From Pleodorina starrii (Eukaryota; Chlorophyta; Chlorophyceae; Chlamydomonadales; Volvocaceae), in NCBI GenBank assembly GCA_030267565.1, contig BRXU01000018.1, positions 434,001-498,000 of the forward strand: 64,000 bases of DNA. The letters run 5' to 3'. The notes under the pieces are model-generated. The model saw nothing but the letters and a program-made list of their open reading frames with translations. It did no database searches and was not told the origin of the DNA. Positions 12,603 to 26,400 of this stretch are shown piece after piece. Within the stretch, counting starts at the first letter, position 1, and each line of letters begins with the position of its first letter. Made by a program: the position numbers and the translations under genes.

Positions 12603-13849
12603 GGCGCGGGGGACTGAAGGGCTGGTTCTGAAGGACCTCGTGGCTTGGCATGGTGGGGTACTTGGTTGTGGCGGAGGTCGTCGGCAGGAGCTGAGCGGTC
12701 TCAGCGGCGTGGAAGCGGTGGTTGTCGGCGGGGCCCTGTGGGCTTTGTGTTGGGCTGGGCTGGGCTAGGCTAGGCAGGAGCGGGTCCGAGGGTTGCGGAC
12801 TCGCGGCATCTTGCGACGAGGAAAGCGTGCGGTTGCTGTTTCTGTTGCCATTGCGCAGTGGCAGAGGTAGGGTTTGCCGACCCGAGGTGCACGCGGCCAA
12901 CTGCCGCGGTGCCGTGCATGCGGGCGCGAGGGGTCGGACCAACCCCTTCCCGTGCGCGGTTTCGTCTTGATAACCCCATGGACTGCCTGTCTGGGTCTGG
13001 GAAGGAAAAGAAAGGAAAGGAAGAAGTCAGTCACTAATGAAGACGCACATATACAACAGGAGAATGATGGCGGCTTTTGTTGGCTTGCTGTTGGCTGGCT
13101 TGCTGCGGAATGGGCTCTGCAAAGGCTCCTCGTGCCCCCATGTGGCGGGTTGGGATGGACTGGAAATGGGACGTGTGAAGCGCATGGCGTGCGTGGTGAT
13201 AATTATGTATGTGTGTGGCATTCGTGACGTGGTGGTGGTGGTACCCGTGGATGCGTGGCGCGGTCTGAACCTGCACGACCACACGACATGCATAACGACG
13301 TTTTGGCACTCCAGGAGGGGTGAGGGCGATGCCGGCTCGACACTGGTGTGACCGTTGGTGCGCTTGTTGGTGCGGTGGAGGAGGAAGCGGGTGTGGCGGG
13401 GCTCTGCGCGGTGGGTTGGCTCGCGCGATGTGGTGGCCGCGCGGCGTGCGCAGAGCGACCCAAGCCACGGCGCAAGCGTGCCGCCAAAGCAGAGCAACTT
13501 TGATTGTCATGGGTCGGATCGGACGGGACTTGGTTTCCCGACATTGCTAAATATATGATGACGTGGTGACCGGGTTTCGGAGGAGGATAGAAAAGGTTTC
13601 CTCTGCCGTGCTTTAGCACGCTGTCTTCATCCCTTTTCTCTTTCCCAGAACCATGAATATATTTTCTATCTCTCTCTTTCCCTTCTTTTTTCTGCTTTTA
13701 CTCTAGGTCTGTCGGGATAGGGTTTGTTTATGTTACTGGCTCGCCACCAATTGTGGCCTTTTAGGGTTGTTAGACTCACACTCAGCGACCGCGGGGGGCA
13801 CCGGCGACGCGCGGCGCGCCAGCAGCTTCAGCTGCCGCCCTTCCGTGTC
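12603..13849. other. Spacer between CPP and methyltransferase genes
   Basis: This holds the 3' untranslated region of the CPP gene and the promoter of the methyltransferase gene. No coding exon is recognised. From about 13620 to 13720 the plus strand is pyrimidine-rich and AT-richer (CTTTCCC and TTTTCT runs). A small perfect hairpin, CGTGCTTTAGCACG, lies at 13607-13620. No TGTAA polyadenylation signal was seen. Confidence 0.5.
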
Positions 13850-16800
13850 ATGTCGAGTGCGGGCACAGGCGCTGCTGCCGCGGCGGCGACGGCAGCGGCC
13901 ATGCCCAAGGACCGGACGGACCTGCTGGCGCGGGCCTGGACTGACGCCGGGGAGTTGTATGCGCAGTAGGTGTCTTTCGCAGGCGGGGTATCAGGCGGGG
14001 AGGTTGTGAAGGGCGGCGCCCGAGTGGAGGACGACTGCGTCCTGGGTGTCATCGGACCGCATTTGCTGCGTGCGTCTGCCGCCATCCATCCATCCACCCA
14101 TCCATCCATGTGTGTGTTGCGGGTGGGTGGGCTTCCCGCGGACCCGTCGTGCGGAAATTGTGTGGCTTCGTCGTGTTGCGAGCGAAGGGAGGGAAGGCCG
14201 GGCGGGGGCAGGGCCCGGGGGGGGGCGCAGGGCTTCTCTGGACGACACGAAAAGAGCGCCGGCGCCGGTCCGTGTCGTCTCTCGTCGCAGGCAGCTCGTC
14301 CCGCGCTTCGACCCCTGGCTGCAGTCGGCCTTGCGGGAGCTGCGACAGCACCGCCTGCCGCCGGGCCCCGTGGTGGTGCCTTGCTGCGGTCCCGGTGGGT
14401 GGGTGGCTGGCTGGCTGGGGATTGAAGTGGGCAGGCGGGCGGGCGGGTAGGCACCGGTAGGCGCGGGTGGCTGGGTGGTGGGTTGACTGGCGGGGGGATG
14501 GGGAGGGCGGCAGGGAAGGAGAGAGGGAGGCGTGGTCTCGCACGGGAGAGGGAGAAGGAGCGGACGTGCCGAGTTATCAGTTGCCGCGTCTCGCCTTGAC
14601 TTGGCGTCCGTTGGGGTTTGCCTGTCCTCTGGGCGGCAGGCGGTCTTTCCAGCTTGAATTGAGGTGTGTACAGATATATACGGTAGGTAGGGGTCTAGGC
14701 GCAGATAGGGTGGCCCGGACCGCGGTGCGTGTGTGGGGGGGCCGTGCGGGTAAAGGTGTGGGTGTGCTTGTGGGTGTGATTTATTTGATCGTATACGCTG
14801 AGCCGGCTTACGACGACGGCGACCACCCCCGCGTCGTGCGGTGCGGCGCTGCTCGTTATTCCGGCAGGCACCCTTACGTTGCCACGTAACTCTGTTGTTG
14901 GCGGGTTGTGCCGTGACCGCCGGGACTGCGTGCGTACTGGGTGGTGGGTGGTGGGGGTACCGCACAGTGCGTGCATGCCTGCCTGCCCGCAACGCCGTGT
15001 GCTGGTGTCGGACGTCCATTGTTGTAGCGGCGTCGGCGGGCCACCGCGTGCAGCCCACTCGCCCGCCTACATTCATACGTAATATCTGTAACCCTGTAAG
15101 CGAAAAGCGACTCTCTCCTCTTCCAGCGGCCCACGTGCTGCTGTTGTGGTGTGCGCGCATCCCTCTCCCCATTGCGGCCTTCCGGCGCCTGCGCCCTGGG
15201 TCTCTCTCCTCCATCCAACCCCGCATCCCAGCCCCTCAGTTCACCCAAGCCCTTCCTCATTCAAACCCCTTTTCCCTCCTACGTGCGTGCGGAGCAGCGC
15301 GCAGCACCGCCGGTGCACCGACGTGTATATGCCCTACCCTCCCCTGCCCTGTCCCCCCTTTGTCCACAACTCCACATGCGCCTCTCTCCCACCACCGTCG
15401 CCAACCCTCCAGCAGACCTCGAGCGCCGCGCCACCGCCCACACTGCCCCTTCCCCCGCCCCCGCGCCCCATCCTCGCCCACCACCGCCACCGCCCACCCG
15501 TCCTCCCACCCTCCCCCATCCGCCGCGCATTCGCTGTGTCTCCCTCGACCTCGCCCTCCCTCCCTCCCTGCTTGACCTCTCTTTGCGTCCCTCCGTCCGA
15601 CACAGGCCACGAGCTCGTGCTGCTGCACCGCCTGTACGGCGGTAAGCGGGCGGTGAACGGCCTTGATCTGTCGCAGGGCATGGTTGATCTGGCGCGGGCG
15701 GCCATCCGCACCCACCTCCTCAGCAGCAGCCCCTCTCTAGATGAGGCCGGTGGTGGTCGTCAGCTAGGCGCCGACAGTGCCACGCCGCAGGCGACAGGGC
15801 CGGAGGCGGCGACGCAGTCGCCGCCGCCGCCGCAACACCAACAACAACAGCAGCAGCAGCAAGTGGAGGAAGAGGAGGAACGGGGGGAGGTGAAGGAGGT
15901 GGACGCAGGAGGTCAGGCGAGTGCTGCCGCGCCGCTGGAGGCCCATGTGGCTGACGCCAGCTGTCTGGACGGCTACGGCCCCGCGGCGGCGGTGCTGTCG
16001 GTGTTTGGACTGCAGCAGATGGGTCCCGCGGCACCGCAGGTCAGCGCCAGATTGGGAGGGGGAGTGGGAGTGGGGGGTTTCAGAGGAGGGGGGAGCCTGC
16101 TACGGGCTCCTGCGGTGGTTTCGGAGGAGAACGTGCGCTGAGGCCGTTGCCGCTTCGGCGCCCGATTAACCACGCGGCTGGGTGGTTAAGCGTGGCCGGG
16201 CTGTGTTGCGGTGTGCTTGGTGTAGTTATTGTTGTTGTTGCTGTTGTTGTTGTTACAGTCTGAGGCTCTCAGGACCCTCCAAGAAGGGTCGGGGTGTGGC
16301 GTTGCGGTGCGTTGCGGTGCGGTTTGTTGCGGTGTGTTGAGTTTTGAGGCTGTGAAAGTTGTGATGTGGTGCCGCCGCAGGCTCTTGCCTCCTGGGTTCG
16401 CTGCCTGGCTCCCGGCGGGGTGGCAGTGGTGGTGCTGTGGCCCTCCAGAGCCGACCCCACCGGACCCTGGGCTGCCTTTGACCAGGTGGGACGAAACGAA
16501 AAGTGGATGGCGGCATGGCGCACAGGCCACAGGGGTGTCTGTGTGTGTGTACACCACCAGGCCGCCGTTACAAACTCGGCCGCCATCCACTCGCTGCCGC
16601 CAAAGCGCTGTTTTGGTTTGGGTTTTGCGCCACCTCCCCTCTCAGCGTCCAGCGATGCCGCCATTGGCAGGCAGGCGCTGTGTGTTGTGCCCTTGCCCCC
16701 GCAACGACACAGCCCGCAGGCCATTTTATAGCTCGTTGCGTCGTTGGCTATCGAGTATCGACAATTCAACACTGAGTGCAATGACCCGCGTGCGAAATCG

Positions 16801-18098
16801 ATCCGATCTTTGCTGCACGGGGCCACTGGTCCTTGGCTCCCAACGTTGACTCCTGTGTCGCAAGGGGGGGGGTGTTGCTGCCCAGGCTGCGACCCGCCCT
16901 CAACTCTCCTGGTCCTTCCCCCCCTTTGCGCCCGCCCTGCTTTGCGCCCGCCCTGCTCTGTTGCTGCGGCGGCAGGCGGTGCTTGAGAGGGCCGCGGAGG
17001 TGGCGGGGAAGCCGCCGCCGCCGCCCGACGCCGCCACCGCCGCCGCACCGGCCGAGTGGGAGGCGCGGCTGACCGAGGCGGCTCTGCGGGACGTGGCGGG
17101 GGTGGAGCTGCTGGTAAGAGGAGAGTGGGGGCAGAGCGTAAAAGACAGGGTTTGGGAAGGGAGGGAGGTAAGGTGTTGGGAAAGAAAAACGACATCACGG
17201 CGAATGTGTGGGGGGATCTGGGGAAGGGTGGAGTGCCGATCCTCCCCTTCCTGTCCTGCTCTCCTCTCCTCTCCTCTCACCTCTCACCTCCTCTCCTCAC
17301 CTCTCACCTCCTCTCCACTGCTCTCACCTCACCTCCCAATGCGCAGGTGGACAGGCTAGAGCAGCACAGCGTGGTTTGGGAGTCGGCTGCGCACTTGTGG
17401 CAGGTGTGTGGGTGGGTGGGTGCCTACCGGCAGCCAGGGGGGGGGGGGGCCGCACCGGCAGCCGCCCACCTGAACCCTCGTCGGTCGACACCCGCAAGCG
17501 CCAGGGTCCCACACCCGACCCGACCCGTAAGCCACCACCTCATTTCACGCACACACACACACTTTACATACATACATACGAGGGCGGTGCCCTCACCCTA
17601 GAATGGGCCCAGAAGCCCCCCCACACTGTAACATTAACATTAACATTAACATACATACACACACAATCACACTTTACACTCAACACTAACCGTTTGGCAC
17701 CCTCCGCCGCCCCACTGCGGCCGCAGGTCATGACGTATGGGGGTCCTTGGCGGGCTCGTCGGCTGGCCCAGGGCGACGCAGTCATGGCGGATATCGAGGC
17801 GCGGTTCCTGGGCAAGATGGAGGCGGCACTCCGCGGCGGCGGCGGCGGCGGAAGCAGCGGCAACAACGCCGCCGGTTCCCAGCAGCAGCCGCAGGCGCTG
17901 GAGCAGCGGCCCTTCGCACGGGTCATCGTGATACGGCGCAGTGGCGGGGGCGGCTGTGGCAGTGGCGGCGGCGGCAGCGGTGCGGAGGCGGGCGGAGGCG
18001 GAGGCGGAGGCGGGCCGCAGCCGCGCGTGCAGCGGGCGCCTGAGGCGGGTGCCGCATCACCCACCAGCACAGGTCGCAGTCCGAAGTCGGCGTTGTAG
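13850..18098 (+). CDS. Class I SAM-dependent methyltransferase
   Basis: Seven exons were spliced: 13850-13965, 14291-14394, 15606-16039, 16381-16485, 16976-17113, 17347-17403 and 17727-18098 (TAG), giving 441 residues. The ATG at 13850 opens a short Ala-rich leader before RTDLLARAWTDAGELYAQQL. Motif I, the S-adenosylmethionine loop, is VVVPCCGPGHEL (Cys70-Cys71-Gly72-Pro73-Gly74); the glycine codon is split by intron 2. The acidic motif follows as VNGLDLSQGMVDLARAA. The motif VADASCLDGYGPAAAVLSVF and the strand LAPGGVAVVVLWPSR complete a ubiE/type 11-like Rossmann fold. An Ala/Gln/Glu-rich insert of about 70 residues splits the core in exon 3, and the last 80 residues are Gly-rich. The substrate cannot be told. 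Intron 2 is 1.2 kb with CCAT-type repeats near 14082-14108. The last intron holds ATTAAC repeats near 17632-17655. Confidence 0.87.
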
Positions 18099-21000
18099 CT
18101 TGACTGGCCTTTGATTGCGGCACCCGAACCCGAACCCGAACCCGCACCCGATCCAACTCCACGCGACCTGGCCCAGGCCGAGCAGCGACTCTTGAGAGCC
18201 TTATCATTACCGTATGCAGGGGCCAGGGCGGGCACTACTTGTGTCCGGTGCATTGCGGATCGAAATGAAATCCAGTGTATCGCAACGCGTGGCAAAATCT
18301 GACTGCGGGGTTGAAACCCGGCTGCACCGCGCGCCATGGCAACAGTACAGTTACTCGGATCGACCCGGCAAATCGATGCCAGCCGGCCCCGGGGAGAGGT
18401 GGGAGAGGCGCTTCGCGCCAGAGGGGTAGAACGGTTGTTCATCAAAAGGGGAAAAAGAGAGACGGAGGAGGGGTAAATGACGTGCTGCTCGCTCGCACGA
18501 GATCCAGCCTCCCGCCCCCCTCGCCCCCCGTATGCGTCGCACTCCAATCCGTCGAAACCAGATAGTTCTGTGGTTCTGCCAGTATACTATACCGGTACTG
18601 TATGCTGCACATCCCGCAAGGCAGTCTTGACGCAAATCGCGACACGGCATCATCGGACCGCCAGCGCGTCATCGGAACATGGAGACATGCGGTCATCGGA
18701 AAGAGACGGTGCAGGTCGAGTGCGGGGCGTACCTGCTACCGGCCTTCGCAATGCGCGCCATCCGACCAAGTTGTGGATCTACCCTGGGTCAACAAACAGC
18801 GCATTCATTCACACATCAGCAACAACTAAAGACTACAGCAGCTCTGCCTTCCCTTCCCGTAAAGCAAGGAGCACGCATCCGGCGTTCCGGCCCCAGCGCG
18901 ATGCGCATCAGCATCAAATGGCCCTGTTTCGGCGGTGCAGCGCCTCCCCAGTACCCACTCCCCCAACCCCCACCCACCGACGCGCGCGGAGAGAGGCTTG
19001 GCGCGGAGAGGCCCGGCGCCGTGGGCTTCCCCTGTGTTGGAACCTTGAAGCGACCGCGTTTGGGGGCGCAGCAGGACTTCCCGCTCGGCCGCCTGCTGCA
19101 CCTTCCTCTCACCGCCGCCCGAGGCTTGCACAGGCCCATCACCACCTCTCAGGGGCGGCGGACCCCTACAGCGACCGAGCCGCTCCCGCATCCCCAAGCC
19201 CTCAATCCCGGCACACCTCTCCGTAGCCCGCTGCAAACACCTCAATACCTGCCTTTTTCTCTCTCTGTCTCTCTCTCCTTCTATCACTCTCTCTCAGTGT
19301 ATCTCTCTTTCTGTCACTCTCTCCCTCCTCTGCGGGCGAAAATTGCGGGCGGTGTCAGCTGGAAGGACACTCTCACGACAATCTGCTCAGGCGCTTCGTC
19401 GTTGTTGCGTTGCTGCATCGCCTGCACGGCTCCGCCCGGCAAATTCCCTTTTGGCTGTCGCTACTGCGCTCCGCCACCACCCGGCCGTGCCACTCTTCTG
19501 TCCTGTCCTACGGTCCATCAGTTCCAGCTGCCCACAGGTGGCGGCGGCGGCGGCATCATCAAGGGAGGCGCACGATCCGATCCCAGGATGGGGGCGAGGG
19601 GGGTCGAAGCAAGGCATGTCGCCGGCGCTGCGCTGATGTCCGTTGCGCTGCCTTGTCTTTTTTGGCAAGGTGCCGCATCGCTGGAATGGCACCGGAAGAG
19701 GCAGCTGAGCGCCAGAGCACCGGTCTGTTGAGGCGGTCTGTCGCGGTTCGTCTCCGGCCTCGTCTTGGGTGCGGGCGCGCCGCCCCTTCCCGCTCTCTCA
19801 ACTCACTCATTGCCGCCGCGACCCGCCTCTGTCCGCAGCTGCTGTGTGGGCGGCTGCTCCGACCTCTTCGGCCCTTCTCCAAGCCTCGACCCCGACCCCG
19901 ACCCCGACCCTGACCCCGACCCCACACCCATTCGGCGTTGCGGTGTCCAGATAGCAGGAGCAGCAGCAGCAGCAGCAGCAAAGCACCGCAGCGCTCTCAC
20001 TGCGCGCCCTCCAAACAAGCCACCGCAATTCCGCAAGGTGAGTTCGCGTCCCCTCCCTCCCCCGCCGATCGGGACTGGAGTGTGTGTTACCTTGAAGCCC
20101 CATTACGGAGAAGCCGCATTACGGAGACGCGCCCGCCCGCCCGCCCGCCCGCCTGCGGCGCTGCGCTGCGCTCGACAACGCGCCTCTTCTGTCGTGCCCC
20201 GCTGGCGAGGGTGGCTGCCCCGAGGAGGTAATCCGCTGCGGGTGGCCCCTTCCGGCTCCCTTTTGCCGCATCAAACGCGAGGGGCAAAAGGGGCGTCTCC
20301 GCGCCTCAGCACCGCGATCAGCGCCGGCCAGTCGGGCTTCCAGGAGGCTCCGAGGAGGCCCTGTGGGCAGAGGGCGAGACAGGAAAGTGGGGGCCGGCGG
20401 CGGGCGACGAGGTGGCAAACGGCGACCAACACATGCGGCAAGGAAACGACGACGACCAGAACGACGTCCGTCCAGGTGCCTGCGGCGCACCTCTGCACCT
20501 GTGACCTGCCTTCCCTGGAGAGCCTCCCTCCTCCCCTCTCCCCGCTTCTTTTTGTTTATCTCCCCTCAGAGCACACCAGACACCAAACAGGCGTGTGCCG
20601 GCTGCCGGGCCCCCTCCCTCCCTCCCCAGCTGGGGCAAGGAATTGCAGGGATGGCCAATTGGCCCTACAGCTCGGTCGCAGGTCTCGTTCTCAAAGTAGT
20701 TTTGGTTTGCAAGCCGGCTTAGTCGGTTCTGTAACTAAGCGATGTTTGAGCCGGTGGGGGCCTGGCCCTCCAACCTATAACCCTCCTGGAGCCAACTGAC
20801 CGAGAGCCTCTTCCACATCGTTACCAAGTCGGGTTCCTGACCCGACCTGACATGACCTGACCGGGTCCGCGTGCGAATGTGCGTGTGTGCGTGAGTGCGT
20901 GCGCGCGGCCCGCACGCGAATCACAAAACTCACCGCTGTTGCTGCCGCCGAGCCCCGCTCTCTCGCTTCGGGTCGCCCTCCTGCTAGCGCGAAGCCCCTC

Positions 21001-23425
21001 GCGCAAAGGGAGAAGCGGCTGCCGCCGCCGCCGCCGCCCCGTCGTCGCGGTGCGCTGCGCTGCCTGCTGCACCCCAACCAACCCCACCTCCCAACACCTC
21101 GCGCGCCGTGACGGGCGTCTTGGCGCCATGATCACATAACGACCCCGTGCGGTGGGAGTGGACACTGAGCTCGCGCCTGCCCCCATCTCGCGGACGCCGG
21201 ACGGTGGTGCCGGCTGACACGTGCGTTGCTGCGTTCACCGCGCCCGTTCAAATCTATCCGCCGCACCCATCCACGGCGCCCCAACCGGTACAGCACGGTC
21301 ACTGCACCTCCGACCACCATTCCTTCGCCGCTCCCCTAAACCCCTCCCCTCCCCTAAATTCCAGGCCCCCCGAACCACAAAGTCATGCGGGCCCTGACCT
21401 ACGCGCAGTGCCGTGCACCTCTCCACGCGTTCCGTACTCTAGCCTCCCCCTGTGCCCCTCCAAGGCCCCACCCAACGAAGACCCCACCGGCATTAACCTG
21501 TGCTTACTTGCTTGCATACGCAGGCCGTTACCAACTCATATTGGCTTGGATGCCGACGCATGCTGCCTGGGGTTAGGGCAACCCTCCCACGGGGTCGTGC
21601 GCTCGTCCTGTTGCTTGCTCGTCCTGTTTCTAGTCATGTTGGTAGCCCGATCGATCCGCACGACGTGCAACCCTCTATATGATCCTACATGAAAAAATTG
21701 GTAGTTACGTCCTCTCGATGTCTCGAAGCGCGCGCCAAGAAGTACGTACCAAGCCTGATGCTAATCTACTACTCCTACTGGGGGTACTTCGGTGACTTTC
21801 CAACGCCCAACCAACCAACCAACCAATCAACCAAAAGTCCCGTGCCAAACAGGAGAAGACCGGAAGGCCCCCACGAAAGCAAGAAAGAGGGATGTCGTGT
21901 TCTGCCACCGGCAAAGGCAAAGGCAAGGGCAAAACACGACATCCTGGTACAAACGGACTCGCATCGACACCCGCAGCGGCCGCGCAGCCGCGCCACAGAC
22001 GGCTGTCGCTGCCGCGACGGCGCCCCGAGCGGCCTGTCCCCACCGCCTGGATTCGGTGCCCCTTTGCCGGATCGATCAGGCGGCAGCGCCAAGGGCCCTC
22101 CACCCACCGCCAGGCCACACGGTGCTCCAGCCCACACCACCGCACCTCCCACCGCGCCGTTGGGAGGAGGCAGCGCCACGAGCGCCACAAGCGTTGGAGG
22201 CAACTCGGAAGCGACGGAAGCGACGGCGGGGCGGGCGGCGGGGGCGCTCCGTGTCTTTGCTGGGGCTCCGACGCCGGCGGCGGCGCCAGCAGCAAATGAG
22301 GGACGCCGGCGGCCAACCGGCTGTGCGCCTCCGGGGAGGCGCGCGGCGCTCGCCCGCGCTCCGCCCTTCCCGGCCTGCCGCTGCGCGCGTTTGGTATGTG
22401 GCCCTGGGTGGCCGTATTGTGCCGCGTGGGTCCCAGTCACCCGTTGGTGTGCGCATGTGTGTGCGGGCGGGCGGGCGGGCAAAGGCCGCGGGTCTCGCCG
22501 CTGGCTGGCTTTCCTAAGGGCCCCCTATACGGCGACACTCCGGGCCTCAGCTCCCAGACTCGGAAGGCAAGGCATGGCATGACGTGATGTACGGCAATTT
22601 CCGTACTCTTGGCGGCGCGAACAACGATGCGAGCATCCTAGCATTTGCTCTCTGGGGCCTGACGCTCCTGCTGCAACACAGCAGCGGATTCGAGGGCCGC
22701 AAAGGCTACATGGCTCCAAGCTCGCTAATCCGGCGCTCCGGCCCCGCTACCCCGGGTCCAATCTACCTGTCCTGTCCTGTCAGCCTGCATGCATGCATGC
22801 CTGCACATCATCACAGCGCCAGCCTGTGTATGTGTAGTGTGCCGCCGGACCGCCCATGCGCAGCCCTACAGCAGCCCCAGACGACGCGCTACACTGCGGC
22901 CCTACCTCAGCTCTCAGCTTTAAAAACTCTCGGAAATCTTTCGACACACCATGCTGCCTTGCTTTGCTCTGCTCTACTGAGTTCTCCCCATCACGATCCT
23001 CCCGTCATTGGGAAACAAGCGACCATCCTCTATCCACCACCGTATTCGGCCTGGTTGGCTGGCGGTCAAAAGTACGGTACTTGCTCCCACCGACTGCTCA
23101 TTCCTAGCCGAGCGGAGTTCCATAAACCTCCCACACACACCGGGGAGGGCATGCGGAGCACGCGCGGAACAAACGAAACAAAACCCTTCCACGGCCCTTC
23201 CGCGGCGGCGGCGGCTGCATACACACGGCGCACCACCGCACGAGACTTGAGGGGCTGCCGCCGCGCGCCAGTTTTTCAGACGCTTGACTGACTCCTGATG
23301 AAAGGACCGGCTGGCTGGCTGGCTGGCCGGCATGCAGCTACGCCCTGCAGCAGCACTCCCTGCCCCCTCCGCACCAGCTCTGGCCGCACCAGCTCTGGCG
23401 GCCTGTGCGGCCTGTGCAGCTGCGC
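18099..23425. other. 5.3-kb convergent gene-poor stretch
   Basis: It lies between the 3' ends of the methyltransferase (rightward) and HULK-like (leftward) genes. It has many open frames from high GC, but none shows a domain, an exon-like phase pattern or recognisable similarity. Visible items are short tandem repeats: ACCCGA units near 18121-18150, CTCTCT-rich sequence near 19258-19325, CCCCGA units near 19886-19925 and GCATGCAT near 22788-22803. A gene with many small exons or a non-coding RNA could be missed here. Confidence 0.45.
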
Positions 23426-26400
23426 TCAGCCGCGCGGCGGCAGCGAGGTGGGCGACAGAGACCGCACCTGACTGCGGCCCGCCTCGCCGCCGCCCTCCCA
23501 CTCCACGTCCCGCCGCCGCTTGCCGCCGGTACCGGGGCCCTGCCGCCCCGCGTCCGCTGCGGCCGCCGCCGCCGCCTCCTCCACCGCACTCAGCGCCATC
23601 GCTATGCCGGCATGCACCGCGGCGCCCAGGCCGCGGCCGTGGCTGTGGCTGTGACGTGGCTGCGGCTGCTGCTGGTGCTGCTGATGATCCTGCGACCCGC
23701 CGCGGCTGGGGCCCTGGGACGAGGCGGAACCTGCGAAGAAGAGCGAGCACGCACAGGCGGGCGGCCGCGCCCTGCCCTGCTCAGAAGCCCCAGTACAGTC
23801 GCCTCGCATCGCCGACGCACTGCACGGCCGAAGCGCACGAGCGGAAAAGAGCGTCGCACGGAACCGGAACCGGAAAGCGCGCCGAGGTGCTGGCGCATGC
23901 TGGCGCATGCTGGGGTGCTGAAGCCGGCGAGGTTGGGACGCCGGCGGCGGTACAGCGCAGGGGCAAGCAGCCGGTTCGGGGGGCACGCAGGCGAACCACC
24001 TCCCTCGCTCAGGAAACGCGACAGGCACACGGGGACGCACACGGACAGAGAGAGAGAGAGAGACGAACGCAGAGGGAGAGCGGGAGAGAGAAAGAGAGGG
24101 ACATGGGCGTGTCTGTGTCGCCGAAACTCCGAAACCAAGGCCGATGCCCGGAACGGGAATGGAGGCGAGGCGAGGCTTCCCCAGAAACGCTCCATGTGCC
24201 ACCAACGGTGCCGAAAAAGCCTCCGTCCTGGCGCACCCACCAACAGCAAAAAGAGCCGCCCTTGCGGCCGGGGCCGCGCAAGCTGTCGCCATCGCCATCG
24301 CAGATCGTCATCGCATATCGACCCAAGCCCAGGGCGGCCGTTTACAGCTCCCGGTCGCGGGCTGCCATAGCCCAAGCGCCCAAGCCCCTCCGGTCTCCGT
24401 CCGCCCCCGCCCCGCCCCGCTCTCCTTCGCCACCAACTAGGCGCGAGGCGCGGCAGCACAGCAGCGCACGATGTTCACACACCACCCACCCACCAGCAGC
24501 ACCACCACCACAACCACCACAACGACGACGCCGCAATGTCCCTACCACCGCGGGTCGCCGTCCGTCGCCGCTGCTGTTTCGCAACAGCCCGCCTGAATGA
24601 ATGCTGTTGTCCCCCCCGTCTGCTCAATGACACATCAATCGCCCTTGCTCGCACCTGCGCCGCCGCTGCTGCTGTTGGCACCACCTTCCCTGGAGAGCAG
24701 CTGCGACCCCACCGTCAGCGGCGCGCGCGGCGGCCGCCCGGACGACGCCGGCGGGGAGGCGCTGCGCAGCACCGCGGACGGCGGGCGGCCGCCGCCGCCA
24801 CTCCCACCGCCGGCCACCGGCGAGGAAGGCTTGAACCGCATCGGCGCGGCCGTGACTGTGAAGCCCTCCTTGCTGTCCCGCGGCGCCAAATTGAAGGTAA
24901 TGACGTTGCGCTTGCGGGGCGGCAGGCCCTGGCCCTGCCCCTGCTGCCCCTGGCCTTGGGACTGGCCCTGCTCCTGGCCCCCGGGCCGCTGACCCTCGCG
25001 CGACTCTGCGCCTTCTGGCCGTGCCTCGGGGGCGGCGGCGGCGGCAGACTGTTGGGCCGCCGGAGGCGGCGTCGGCGTCGGCGTCGGCGCGGCGGCTGCT
25101 GCTACACGGGCGTGTGATGCGTTCTGTCCCTGGAGCGACGGCGGCTGGGGCTTGGGAGGCGAGCGCGGCGGCGGTAGGCCCGGCTGCGGCCGCCGGGGCG
25201 GCGGCGGCGGCAGCTCCACCTCGCCCTCCTCCGCCTCCGCGCTGGCCCCGGCGGCGGCGGCGGCAGCTGGCCGCAAGGATCCCGCGCCGCCGCCGTGCCG
25301 CCGGCCAGAACCGCTGGCGTCCTTGGTGGCGGCCGCTCCTCCCTCCGGAAGCTCTCCCTCCTCGCCCTCCCCCTCCTCGCCCTCCTCCGCCTCCGCCTCT
25401 GCCTCCTCCCCCTCCTCAGCCTCCTCGGCACCGTCCCGTGGGTCACGCTCCCGCTCGCCGCCGCCGCCGCCGCTGCTGCCGCGCCGCCGGTGCCCCCGCT
25501 CCGCCTCCTCCCGTCGCCGCTGCTGCTTCGCCTTCTTCTTCTCCCGCTTGTGTTCCCGCCGAAGCTCTCGATCCCGATCCCGGTCGTGGTGCCGCTGCTG
25601 CCCCTCGGGCCCTCCCTCCGCCGGCGGCGGCAGCTCCCCCTCCGCTCGGTCGTCCGGCAGGAAGCCAGCGGGCCGCTTCAGGCCACTGGCGCCGCTCCCG
25701 CGTCGCTCGTCCAACCCCCCGACGCCGTCGTCGCCGCCGCCGTGGCGCGGCGCCGCGGTGCCCCTGCCGCCGCGGCCGTTCGCGTAGTCGCCGCCGCCGT
25801 GCTGTTGGGGCAACGGCGGCGGCAGATCGCGCGGCGGCGAGTCACGGTAGCCGTACCGTCCATGCGATGGCGGCGGCAGCAGCGGCGGCGACTGCGGCCG
25901 GCCGCGGGCTGGGGGCCCGCCCGGCGGCGGCAGGCCGCGCATGTGCGGCGGGAGCGCGGACGGCGGCGGATCCCGGCCGCCCCCGGGTCCCCGGGGTGGC
26001 AAGTCGTCCCATTCCGCTTCCCGGTAGCCGCGCCCTTGCAGGTGCGGCGGCGGAGGGCCCCCCGGCGGGCCGCCGCCGCCGCAGCGCAACGGATCGGAAT
26101 CCCGACGGCCGCGCCCCAGGGCCGGGCCCGGCGGCGGCCCCGCGCGGTCCCAAGGGTCGGCCCCTCGCTCCCGCTCCCGGTTGCGGTCGCGATCGCGCTC
26201 CCAGCCGCCGCCGTCCCAGTCACGTGGGTCACCGCGATCCGCGTCGCGTGGGTCGCCGCCGTATGGCGGCGGCGGCATCGGCGGCCAGTCGCGCGCGTCG
26301 CGGTCGTCGTAGCGTCCCCGCCGGCCGTCGCGGGGGCCCCCCGCGGAGGACAGCGGCGGCGGCATCAGCGGCGGCGGCTGTCGCACGAACTCCCGGTCCC

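Noticed and set aside
18679..19731. A 350-codon plus-strand frame
   Set aside because: It includes a CTCTCT microsatellite read as LSVSLSF and has no domain or splice-phase support.
21689..22582. A 297-codon plus-strand frame
   Set aside because: It is low-complexity, with equally long frames on the other strand and no recognisable motif.
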